Below are positions 26,023 to 33,697 of a stretch of 64,000 nt of DNA, piece by piece. The stretch spans positions 1,178,001 through 1,242,000 of the forward strand of contig OZ248348.1 in the NCBI GenBank assembly GCA_965234545.1, in the 5' to 3' direction. How positions within the stretch are numbered: the first letter of the stretch is position 1; the number at the start of each line of letters is the position of its first letter. This stretch comes from Methylotenera sp965234545 (GTDB lineage Bacteria; Pseudomonadota; Gammaproteobacteria; Burkholderiales; Methylophilaceae). Under the pieces are notes generated by a model, which was given only the letters and a program-made list of their open reading frames with translations, searched no databases and was not told where the DNA came from. Both the position numbers and the translations under genes were made by a program.

Positions 26023-26050
26023 ATTTTCTAAGAAATAAATTTCTTAGAAA
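26023..26050. repeat. Perfect 28-base palindrome
   Basis: A 13-bp perfect inverted repeat (TTTTCTAAGAAAT and its complement) around a central AA. It lies 37 bases downstream of the rlmD stop on the minus strand. It could form a hairpin or be a protein-binding dyad; its A/T-rich ends are compatible with a two-way terminator. Confidence 0.7.
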
Positions 26051-26054
26051 AGTC

Positions 26055-26098
26055 GTAGGTAGGAGCGTGGCGTATGAATCATGACTGCTACAACAATT
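26055..26098. repeat. Degenerate fragment of the REP-like element
   Basis: This stretch has GTAGGAGCG at one side and a TGCTACAAC end, and 17 bases at 26069-26085 are the exact reverse complement of 24994-25010 in the element after hemN. It appears to be an internally deleted relative in inverted orientation, so related copies lie on both sides of ompW. Confidence 0.7.
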
Positions 26099-27464
26099 CA
26101 AATAAGGCGATCGATTCCACGTGTGAGGTGTGAGGAAACATATTGATGACCCCCGCGGCTTGAAGGGCATAGCCTTTTTCATTCACCAACACGCCGGCAT
26201 CGCGCGCCAAGGTGGCCGGGTTACAGGACACATAAACAATCCGTTGCGGACTGTTGCTGTCGTCCAAAGCTTTAATCAATTCAAAGGCGCCATCCCTTGG
26301 TGGGTCAACCAACCATTTATCAAAGCGGCCTAAGCCGGTCAAAGCCTCAGGCGTCATCTTAAACAAATCGGCTACGCCAAATTGACTGTTCTTGATCCCA
26401 TTTAGCGCGGCACTTTCATTGGCCCTGTCCACCAAATTGGCCAAGCCTTCCAAACCCAATACCTGCGCGCCACTACGGGCAATCGGCAGGCTAAAGTTAC
26501 CTATGCCGCAAAAGAAATCGGCAATTTTTTCATGCGACTGCGGGTTTAACAACTGCATGGCGCGTCGTATCATCACTTGGTTGATTTGCGGATTCACCTG
26601 GGTAAACTCGTTCGGCTTAAACGGGTAGGTTAAGGCAAACTCCGGCAAGCTGTATTGCAATGCCGGCAAGGCGTCGTCTGCCGGCGGGTAAAACGGCTTG
26701 ATGGTGTCCGGGCCTTTGCTTTGCGTCCAAATCTGCACGGCCCGCTCATCGGCAAAGGCTCTTAGCACCGATTCGTCGAGCTCGGTCAATTCGGCCATGA
26801 TGCGTAAAATCAACACTATCACGGGCTGCTTAGACGGCCCAACGGGCTCCCCCACAGCCAATTCAATTTGCGGCAATTTATCGCGCAAGCTAAGTTGCAG
26901 AATCATGTCTTGCAAGGGCGCGATTAACGCTGACACTTCGGGCACCAAGACCTCGCAGCTGTTCATGTCCGCCACGTAGCGGGTGGCTTTTTCATTAAAG
27001 CCCACCAGCACGCGCTGTTTCTTTTCCACGTATTTAACGCTAAGACGCGCTTTATGACGGTAGCCCCAAGTAGGGCCATAAATCGGTGGCAACATGTTGT
27101 TAGGCTGCACTTTACCGATATGCCACAAATCGTTTTCCAGTAGACGCTGCTTGTTTGCCACTTGCGCCGCCGCATCCAAATGCTGCAGCTTGCAACCGCC
27201 ACACAGGCCAAAGTGCGGGCACTTAGGGGTCACGCGTTGATTGGATTGCTTGAGGACATCGATCGCATTCGCCACTTCGTAGCTAGGCTTAATGCGGTGG
27301 GAGCGAAAGCTGACTTTTTCTTGCGGCAGCGCGCCATCAATAAAAATGGTTTTGCCGTCTAGGTGGGTAACCCCACGGCCTTCTTGATCTAAGGATTCGA
27401 TGACGGCGTGTAAAACCGGGCTGAGCGCCAAGTCTGCGCTGGATTTGTTGCGTCTTTTTCTCAT
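26088..27464 (-). CDS. rlmD: 23S rRNA m5U1939 methyltransferase RlmD (RumA)
   Basis: A 458-residue SAM-dependent RNA methyltransferase. It has an N-terminal TRAM domain (about 15-70), a 4Fe-4S cluster site with CPHFGLCGGCKLQH (near residues 81-94) plus a later Cys, the SAM-binding FCGIGNFSLP motif near 313 and the catalytic Cys in VSCNPATLARD near 410. The ATG at 27464 is preferred to the upstream in-frame start at 27500 because the basic RKRRNK stretch typical of RlmD N-termini begins there. It stands apart from its neighbours, with repeat-rich regions on both sides. Confidence 0.93.
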   Translation of the reverse strand: MRKRRNKSSADLALSPVLHAVIESLDQEGRGVTHLDGKTIFIDGALPQEKVSFRSHRIKPSYEVANAIDVLKQSNQRVTPKCPHFGLCGGCKLQHLDAAAQVANKQRLLENDLWHIGKVQPNNMLPPIYGPTWGYRHKARLSVKYVEKKQRVLVGFNEKATRYVADMNSCEVLVPEVSALIAPLQDMILQLSLRDKLPQIELAVGEPVGPSKQPVIVLILRIMAELTELDESVLRAFADERAVQIWTQSKGPDTIKPFYPPADDALPALQYSLPEFALTYPFKPNEFTQVNPQINQVMIRRAMQLLNPQSHEKIADFFCGIGNFSLPIARSGAQVLGLEGLANLVDRANESAALNGIKNSQFGVADLFKMTPEALTGLGRFDKWLVDPPRDGAFELIKALDDSNSPQRIVYVSCNPATLARDAGVLVNEKGYALQAAGVINMFPHTSHVESIALFELL

Positions 27465-27524
27465 GGCCGCTATTTTACCGCAGCGGGCAGAGAGTGGCAC
27501 CTATTAAACTGTTTCTAAATTACG

Positions 27525-27705
27525 TTTACCACAGAGACACAGAGAAACCCCTAAAACATTCTAATTCCGTTCGTGCTGAGCTTGTTGAATTAATGGATGA
27601 GGAAAGAGAAGCTAGATCGGCTTTTATTGCGATAGAGAGCCGTCAGCTTTAATGTTGGCCTACAGGATTTTGATGTTCTCTGTGTCTCCGCGTCTCTGTG
27701 GTAAA
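27525..27705. repeat. Decayed inverted-repeat island between rlmD and the exonuclease gene
   Basis: Inverted ends TTTACCACAGAGACACAGAGAA (split here: TTTACCACAGAG plus ACACAGAGAA, 27525-27546) and its complement at 27676-27705, the latter with an eight-base insertion. CCACAGAGACAC-type sequences are common intergenic repeats in proteobacteria. Inside, at 27566-27589, TTCCGTTCGTGCTGAGCTTG continues towards another widespread repeat (CTGAGCTTGTCGAA), altered here to CTTGTTGAAT. No coding frame of note is present. Confidence 0.65.
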
Positions 27706-27714
27706 GGGTTTTGA

Positions 27715-28500
27715 TTAGTGCCAAGCCGCTAAAAACTCCGCCCAATGCTGGGCACCGCCGCTTTGTTGATAGCCGCTTAAGGTATCGCGCACCAGGGCAA
27801 TTTCTGCATCGTAGGCCGCTTGCGTTAATTGGCCGCGCATCAATTTAAAGCGTAAAAACACCAAGTGGGTATTCGCCACATCGGTCTCGCAATAATTGCG
27901 TATCTCATCAATCTTGCCGGCCTTGTAGGCATCCCAAACCTTGCTGCCGTCCATGCCCAATTTGCCAGGAAAGCCACACAGTTTAGCCACGTCGTCTAAG
28001 GGCGCGTTGGCCCGCGCATTAAACATGGCCATGACGTCCATTAAATCCAAGTGACGCGTGTGATAGCGGCTGATGTAGTTATTCCACTTGAAGTCTTTGT
28101 CGTCTTCGCCCAAGTCCCAATAGCGCGCGGCGTTGATGCCGTGCATCAAGCCACGGTAGTGCAAGACCGGCAAATCAAAGCCACCACCGTTCCACGACAC
28201 GATTTGCGGGGTGTATTTATCAATGCCATCAAAGAAGCGTTGGATGATTTCCGCCTCACTCGATTGCGCGTCACCCAAAGTCCACACTTTGAAATGGTTG
28301 CCCTCACGCATCGCACAAGAAATGGCGCAGATGCGATGCAGGTGTAGGGCTAAAAAATCCGTGCCGTTTTGCTGACGGCGTTGATGAAAAGCAATGTTGG
28401 CCACTTCTTCATCGGACAGATCAGCCGGCAAGTCGTGTAGCTTACGTAAGCCATCGGTGTCGGGGATGGTTTCTATGTCAAAGACTAAACTCGGTGTCAT
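27715..28500 (-). CDS. Predicted 3'-5' exonuclease (DnaQ-like, PolB exo2 family)
   Basis: A 261-residue RNase H-fold exonuclease. The N-terminal FDIETIPD (near residue 7) supplies the first acidic pair, SWNGGGFDLPVL (near residue 115) the Exo II-like segment, and YCETDVANT (near 207) the last Asp. The family is often labelled a polysaccharide-biosynthesis-associated 3'-5' exonuclease from an old annotation; the substrate is not established. The start at 28500 is preferred, since it overlaps the ydbL stop (ATGA) and begins at the conserved first strand; an upstream in-frame start at 28536 would lie inside ydbL. Confidence 0.85.
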   Translation of the reverse strand: MTPSLVFDIETIPDTDGLRKLHDLPADLSDEEVANIAFHQRRQQNGTDFLALHLHRICAISCAMREGNHFKVWTLGDAQSSEAEIIQRFFDGIDKYTPQIVSWNGGGFDLPVLHYRGLMHGINAARYWDLGEDDKDFKWNNYISRYHTRHLDLMDVMAMFNARANAPLDDVAKLCGFPGKLGMDGSKVWDAYKAGKIDEIRNYCETDVANTHLVFLRFKLMRGQLTQAAYDAEIALVRDTLSGYQQSGGAQHWAEFLAAWH

Positions 28501-28937
28501 TTTTTCACCCAAGCGCTGCCGCTTTCGTAATACCAACCGGCTTGCGCCTTATCTATCCATCGCCCAGCAAAAGTATTTTGAATCTCACCACGCCATTCCG
28601 GGTGACCATTGCCAGCGGCTATTTCTTTGTACAAGGCGACTCGATCGTTATTTTCTGCGGCGACTAAAGCGTTGATACCCTGCCGATCTTTTAATGGCAC
28701 AGCGGTTGTATCACGCAAGGCGATCAAGCCGTCTTTGCTTAAGCCTACGGCGCCACTTGCGTAGTGGGCAGCCAACTGGGCATGACGTGCTTGCATGCTG
28801 TTTTTAAGTGCGTTGACGGCAGGCGTAGCGACATCCAAATCGGCCGCAGCTTGCGCCCAAGTGGCGAAGCACACCAAGCCTACTAACACGATGCTTTCGA
28901 TACTACGCATATTGCTCCTATTTAATAAGCCTCTCAT
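28497..28937 (-). CDS. ydbL: YdbL family exported protein
   Basis: A 146-residue exported protein of the YdbL (DUF1318) family. After a signal peptide ending near AQA-AA (about residue 30), the mature part contains the RQGINALVAAENNDRVALYKEIA segment and a C-terminal WIDKAQAGWYYE stretch typical of the family. It follows ynbE with an ATGA overlap and a GAGGAGG Shine-Dalgarno; a second start at 28910 (residue 10) also has AGGAG close by and would give a more ordinary signal peptide. In E. coli ydbH-ynbE-ydbL encode an AsmA-like phospholipid-transport bridge with its outer-membrane partner; the same order is kept here. Confidence 0.88.
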   Translation of the reverse strand: MRGLLNRSNMRSIESIVLVGLVCFATWAQAAADLDVATPAVNALKNSMQARHAQLAAHYASGAVGLSKDGLIALRDTTAVPLKDRQGINALVAAENNDRVALYKEIAAGNGHPEWRGEIQNTFAGRWIDKAQAGWYYESGSAWVKK

Positions 28938-29107
28938 TTTGCTGCCTCCTCTTTCTTAGGCGCAGGCGCTGCGTCTTGCAAACGCCATACGTCATCGATG
29001 ATTTTATCGGCGGCTTTCTCTGCTGCCGCAGCCGGAAAATAGATGTTAATGGTCACGCAGGCGGACAAGCCTATCGTGACAACCAATGCTATGACTGCTT
29101 TTTTCAT
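28934..29107 (-). CDS. ynbE: YnbE-family small lipoprotein
   Basis: A 57-residue lipoprotein. A short signal peptide ends in the lipobox LSAC with Cys17, followed by the VTINIYFPAAAAEKAAD segment that is diagnostic of YnbE, then a Lys/Glu/Ala tail. It lies between ydbH and ydbL, overlapping ydbL by four bases. In E. coli, YnbE forms the outer-membrane end of the YdbH bridge for phospholipid transport. The ATG at 29107 is preceded by an AAGGGAAGTG Shine-Dalgarno. Confidence 0.9.
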   Translation of the reverse strand: MKKAVIALVVTIGLSACVTINIYFPAAAAEKAADKIIDDVWRLQDAAPAPKKEEAAK

Positions 29108-29160
29108 GTTCACTTCCCTTTACCAAGCTCGCGCCGTTTAATGATGCTGCGACTTCCCGG

Positions 29161-30984
29161 CTATTGAATAACCGCCTTGCTGTTGCCGTCGGTAATGCGT
29201 TTAATTCTTGCCAATAAATCCGACCAACTAATACGCTGGCTATAGCCATTGACGTTCACCGCTGGCAGACCTTGGCCTTTGACTATGACATAGCCTATGG
29301 CATTGCTTTCCACGCCGGCCATCTCACAGACATCTTGCCGTAATTTGCAACTTAAGCCTATCTTATCGTAGTTAAATTCTTTAAAAAATTGTAAAAAAGT
29401 CCGCTGCACGGCGGCGGCCGTGCCTTCGCCACCCAAGGCCGTGATGTTCTCCACCGCGCGCTGGGATATTTTCTTAAGCTGCTTGCCCGGACTGGTTTGA
29501 ATCGAGGCATCTAAGTAGACTGGCTTCCAATTTTCCAGCTGCATGTTTTGCACGTCGCCGTCTAACTTACCCTCTATCCGACCAAAGCTATAGGTGCGAG
29601 TGAGTTCGCCCAGGTCCAATTGACGCATGCTTAAATCGGCATATAAGCGCGGCACCACACCCAAGGGGTCATCGATTTTCAAATGATTCATGCCCACCGT
29701 GCCGTTAAACACATTGAAAGTCATGGCGCCATTCATGAGCAACTGCTTGTCGGCATAACTTACTTGCGGCACTTGACCCGAAATCTTCCCTTGCATGCTA
29801 GGCCAACCCAGTGCTTGGCTAAATTCCGCCATGCTAATCGGCGTCAAATTCATGCTGACGTGCCAATACCATTGGCCATCAATAATCGCCGCCGACAGGT
29901 CGGTAAAGTTCAACGCGCCGTCCAGTAAAGGCAAGCTGAGCTTAGGCGCACTCAATGCATAACGGTTAATCTGCGCCTGCAATTGCGTTTTAGCCAAAGG
30001 CAGCTTGAGCACTTGCCCGGAGGCATACGACACCGACTGCGTTTTCACCTGATCGTAATCCCATGGTAAATGCGCTTGCAGTTGCTTAAAGGCAAATTTA
30101 CCCTTGTTATCACGGATGTCGGTATCGCGCAGCGTTAACTCAAAGCTTTTAGGCTGACCGTCTTTTAGTTCAAATTGCCAATCGGCTTGGCCAGTCACCG
30201 TTAAATCACCAAACACCGACTTTTCCGCCATGGGTTTTAAGAACACCGAGTACAAGCCGGCAAAATCCACTTTTTGTGCACTGATGCTGGCTTCCTCAAA
30301 CCGACCGGTCGCCGTGTTCATGCGCCCTGCCGCCGACACACGGCCCACGCCATTGACTAGTAAATTGGCTTTATCCACCCACAGCAGATCGTCGACAAAA
30401 CGGCCATTGATGTCCAATTGATTGCCGGCTTTAGCAAAATAAAATGGCTGCCAATAAAGCTCACCCGCCTCCCAGCTGAGCAACCCCTGCCAAGCCCAAC
30501 CGCCTTGCGATGGCTTGGCTGACAAGCTAATTTGACCGCTTAATTTGTCCCCCGCATGCAAGCCAGACGCATCACTAAATTGCGCGTCGCTGAAGCGCAA
30601 ATCGGCCGCCCACTGCTCAGGCTGAATGTTGGCTCGCAAGGAGAACGGCAACTGGATTTGCTTAGCCTGCAATTGGCCATTTAGGCAATCTATCTGCCCG
30701 GCTTCCGTGATCGCCAGGCGACTACAACTGAGACTAAAGGGCATATAGCCGGTCGATTGCTGGGCTTGTGCTTCGGGCTTTAATGCCGTTGTGGGTTTAA
30801 TTTGGGCTTTGAGGCTCAGCTTGGGCGCTTCGCCTTGCCAGTCCAGCTTAAGGTCGGCGTTCTTTAGTGTGGCGTTTGGGCTAATGAGCTCGTCTATTTG
30901 CACCCGTACGGTGCTGATGGCATAGGCGCTTGGACTGCTTAGGCTGGCAAATAAAAAACAGGCTAGTAAACGTGCGTGGCGCAT
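29161..30984 (-). CDS. ydbH: YdbH-family AsmA-like intermembrane protein (short form)
   Basis: A 607-residue protein with an N-terminal signal or anchor (about 1-22) and a long, beta-rich repetitive body typical of AsmA-like bridge proteins. The YdbH family is identified by the C-terminal part, in which YDKIGLSCKLRQDVCEM and the SQRISWSDLLARI terminal segment are seen, and by ynbE and ydbL downstream. E. coli YdbH is about 880 residues, so this one is markedly shorter and would span less distance if rod-shaped. No internal frame break is apparent, so the length looks native. It is 12 bases downstream of cysM. Confidence 0.85.
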   Translation of the reverse strand: MRHARLLACFLFASLSSPSAYAISTVRVQIDELISPNATLKNADLKLDWQGEAPKLSLKAQIKPTTALKPEAQAQQSTGYMPFSLSCSRLAITEAGQIDCLNGQLQAKQIQLPFSLRANIQPEQWAADLRFSDAQFSDASGLHAGDKLSGQISLSAKPSQGGWAWQGLLSWEAGELYWQPFYFAKAGNQLDINGRFVDDLLWVDKANLLVNGVGRVSAAGRMNTATGRFEEASISAQKVDFAGLYSVFLKPMAEKSVFGDLTVTGQADWQFELKDGQPKSFELTLRDTDIRDNKGKFAFKQLQAHLPWDYDQVKTQSVSYASGQVLKLPLAKTQLQAQINRYALSAPKLSLPLLDGALNFTDLSAAIIDGQWYWHVSMNLTPISMAEFSQALGWPSMQGKISGQVPQVSYADKQLLMNGAMTFNVFNGTVGMNHLKIDDPLGVVPRLYADLSMRQLDLGELTRTYSFGRIEGKLDGDVQNMQLENWKPVYLDASIQTSPGKQLKKISQRAVENITALGGEGTAAAVQRTFLQFFKEFNYDKIGLSCKLRQDVCEMAGVESNAIGYVIVKGQGLPAVNVNGYSQRISWSDLLARIKRITDGNSKAVIQ

Positions 30985-30996
30985 GAGCCTATGCGC

Positions 30997-31887
30997 TTAA
31001 GCGGGGAACACCCCAGTGGACAAGTAACGGTCACCGCGGTCGCAGACTATGGTGACTATCACGGCATTCTCCACTTCCTGGGATAGTTTGAGTGCCGTAT
31101 ACAGCCCACCGCCACTGGAAATGCCGGCAAAAATACCTTCTTTGGCAGCCAATTGACGGGTGGTGTTTTCTGCTTGCGCTTGGTTAACGTAGCGCAAGGC
31201 GTCCACGCGCTTGGCATCGTAAATTTTTGGTAAATACGCTTCTGGCCATTTGCGTATGCCGGGTATTTGGCTGCCCTCTTCCGGTTGCACGCCTATGATT
31301 TGGATGGCGGGATTTTGTTCTTTTAAATAGCGTGACACGCCCATGATGGTGCCTGTTGTGCCCATGCTGGCGACAAAATGGGTGACTTTGCCGTTGGTGT
31401 CACGCCAAATTTCTGGGCCAGTGGTTTCATAATGCGCCAAGGGGTTGTCGCTGTTGGCAAATTGATCCAAGACCACGCCTTCGCCTTCGGCCTGCAACTT
31501 CATGGCCACGTCTCTGGCCAACTCCATGCTGCCGTCTTTAGGCGTTAATATCAGCTCGGCACCGTATGCGGTCATGCTTTGGCGGCGTTCTATGCTTTGG
31601 TTTTCTGGCATAACCAATATCATTTTATAGCCACGCATGGCCGCCACCATGGCCAAGGCAATGCCAGTGTTGCCGCTGGTGGCCTCGATTAACGTGTCGC
31701 CCGGCTTGATGTCGCCTCTGGCCTCAGCACGGCTAATCATGCTGTAAGCCGGCCGGTCTTTCACCGAGCCAGCCGGGTTGTTGCCCTCTAATTTGAGCAA
31801 TATGGTGTTGCTGGTTTTGCCCGCCATGCGCTGCAATTGCACCAAGGGCGTGTTGCCCACAAAATGATCTAGAGTTTTATATGCCAT
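30997..31887 (-). CDS. cysM: Cysteine synthase B (CysM)
   Basis: A 296-residue PLP-dependent O-acetylserine sulfhydrylase. The PLP lysine is in NPAGSVKDRPA (Lys43 by count), with the phosphate-binding GTTGTIMG loop near residue 175. CysM-type features are the ATSGNTGIALA segment and the short length; CysM can also use thiosulfate. It lies between dsbB and ydbH on the same strand with short gaps and is likely cotranscribed. Confidence 0.93.
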   Translation of the reverse strand: MAYKTLDHFVGNTPLVQLQRMAGKTSNTILLKLEGNNPAGSVKDRPAYSMISRAEARGDIKPGDTLIEATSGNTGIALAMVAAMRGYKMILVMPENQSIERRQSMTAYGAELILTPKDGSMELARDVAMKLQAEGEGVVLDQFANSDNPLAHYETTGPEIWRDTNGKVTHFVASMGTTGTIMGVSRYLKEQNPAIQIIGVQPEEGSQIPGIRKWPEAYLPKIYDAKRVDALRYVNQAQAENTTRQLAAKEGIFAGISSGGGLYTALKLSQEVENAVIVTIVCDRGDRYLSTGVFPA

Positions 31888-31900
31888 ATCCGGTCGCTTG

Positions 31901-32392
31901 CTATTTCTTTAATAAATACAGGGCATAGGCCGCCAAGCCCAAATAAGCCAACAAGGCCAACTGCGGCAGGCTTAAGCCTAAAAAGGTCCAGTCGATGGCC
32001 GCGCAATCCCCGGTGCCTCTGAACACCAAGGTCAGGGCTTTTTGCAGGGGAAAGTTTTCAAACATGTAATCAAAGCCCACGCCGCAATCGGCGATGATGC
32101 TGTCACGGTGGGCCTGTAACCACCAGTGGCGTAAAGCCACGCCGGCCCCGCCCAATGCAGTTAAGACCAACAAAACCGTAACGATTTTTTGCCAAATCGC
32201 TTTAGCCGGCAGGAAAGCGCCAGCAAGGAACAGCAAGCCTAAACCCATGAACACCATGCGTTGCGAGATGCACAATGGGCAGGGGTTCAATTGGTAACGG
32301 GTTTGTATCCACAAGGCCAAAGCCACCAAACCGAAACTGGCAACAAAACCCAGACTATAGCCACGTTTTCCACTTAAGCATTTATTTAGCAT
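31901..32392 (-). CDS. dsbB: Disulfide bond formation protein DsbB
   Basis: A 163-residue inner-membrane quinone reductase with four membrane spans. It reoxidises periplasmic DsbA. Both redox pairs are present: CPLC in the first periplasmic loop (near residues 38-41) and the second pair in DCGVG and DCAAIDW (near 102 and 129). The start at 32392 is chosen because the first membrane span begins shortly after it; an upstream in-frame start at 32446 would add 18 unsupported residues. DsbB supports folding of cysteine-bearing exported proteins, including those encoded around 47-49 kb. Confidence 0.92.
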   Translation of the reverse strand: MLNKCLSGKRGYSLGFVASFGLVALALWIQTRYQLNPCPLCISQRMVFMGLGLLFLAGAFLPAKAIWQKIVTVLLVLTALGGAGVALRHWWLQAHRDSIIADCGVGFDYMFENFPLQKALTLVFRGTGDCAAIDWTFLGLSLPQLALLAYLGLAAYALYLLKK

Positions 32393-32464
32393 TGCCCTAT
32401 CCTTGATTGCACCTAATGTGCGCTTATAATTGCATGACCTGAACATTGTAATTGATAACGCCTC

Positions 32465-33691
32465 ATGACTGAACCCACTTTAGCCCACAGCCAGCAAATT
32501 AGCAGCAACAAAATACTGACGGTCTCGGAGTTAAATCGTTTAGCCAACCAACTATTAAGCCAAAGCTTCCCTTTGTTTTGGGTGTCAGGCGAAGTGTCCA
32601 ATCTGACCCGCGCAGCCAGTGGCCATTGGTATTTCTCACTTAAGGATGCCGGCGCACAAGTGCGTTGCGTGATGTTTAAAGGCCGCAACAGCTATTTGGA
32701 TTGGGCCCCCAAAGAAGGCGATAAAGTCGAAGCGCGCTGCACGGTGACCTTGTATGAGGCGCGTGGTGACTTTCAACTGACCATCGAATTTTTACAACGC
32801 GCCGGCCTGGGCGTGTTATTCGAAGCCTTTGAAAAACTCAAAGCCAAATTGCAAGCCGAGGGGTTATTTGACCCCAAGCTGAAACAAGCCATACCGGCCC
32901 ACCCCAAACAAATAGGCATCGTCACCTCGGCCGATGCGGCCGCCTTAAGAGACGTGCTCAGCACGCTGCAACGGCGCATGCCCAGCATACCGGTGATTAT
33001 TTACCCGACACCGGTGCAAGGTAAAGGCGCGGCGTCATTAATCGCCGAAGCCATCAACACGGCCGACCAACGCGCCGAATGCGACGTGCTGATCATTTGC
33101 CGTGGTGGCGGCAGCATGGAAGACTTGTGGTCATTTAACGAAGAAATCGTTGCAAGAGCGATCGCCGCCTGCCGCATTCCGACCATCAGTGGCGTGGGCC
33201 ATGAAACCGACTTCACCATTTGCGATTTTGTCGCCGACAAACGGGCGGCCACCCCCACCGCTGCAGCCGAGCTGGTAAGCCCATCGCGTGAGGCCATGCT
33301 AAATGGACTCAAACAACTTAGCTTGCAATTGGCCAGAGCCTGCTCAGCTTGGCTCAATCAACGCAGCCAAGCATTGGATTACTTGGCCCGCCGACTGATT
33401 TCACCGACGCAACAAATCGCCCAACAAAAAACCCAGCTTAGCCAAGCGGCCTACCGCTTAAACAATCTATTGCAACAACAGCTGTCCTTGAAAAAACAGC
33501 ATGTCTTGCGTTTGGGACAAAACCTAGACCACCTTAATCCAAGCGCTGTGCTAAGCCGTGGCTACGCCTTTGTGCAAAACAAAGACGGGGCCATCATCAG
33601 CGCCAGCAATCAGTTGCAAACCGGTGAAGCAATCAGCCTAAACTTTGGCACAGGCTCTGCCGATGCCACCGTAACCAAGATCAAACCATAG
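32465..33691 (+). CDS. xseA: Exodeoxyribonuclease VII large subunit
   Basis: A 408-residue protein with an N-terminal OB-fold (about 15-110, including WVSGEVSNLTRAASGHWYFSLKD) followed by the catalytic domain with GRGGGSMEDLWSFN (near 213) and GVGHETDFTICDFVAD (near 245), and a long coiled-coil C-terminal region. These segments are diagnostic of XseA. It is somewhat shorter than the E. coli protein (456), mostly in the coiled coil. It is divergent from dsbB and followed six bases later by selO. Confidence 0.95.
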   Translation: MTEPTLAHSQQISSNKILTVSELNRLANQLLSQSFPLFWVSGEVSNLTRAASGHWYFSLKDAGAQVRCVMFKGRNSYLDWAPKEGDKVEARCTVTLYEARGDFQLTIEFLQRAGLGVLFEAFEKLKAKLQAEGLFDPKLKQAIPAHPKQIGIVTSADAAALRDVLSTLQRRMPSIPVIIYPTPVQGKGAASLIAEAINTADQRAECDVLIICRGGGSMEDLWSFNEEIVARAIAACRIPTISGVGHETDFTICDFVADKRAATPTAAAELVSPSREAMLNGLKQLSLQLARACSAWLNQRSQALDYLARRLISPTQQIAQQKTQLSQAAYRLNNLLQQQLSLKKQHVLRLGQNLDHLNPSAVLSRGYAFVQNKDGAIISASNQLQTGEAISLNFGTGSADATVTKIKP

Positions 33692-33697
33692 GCGCAC

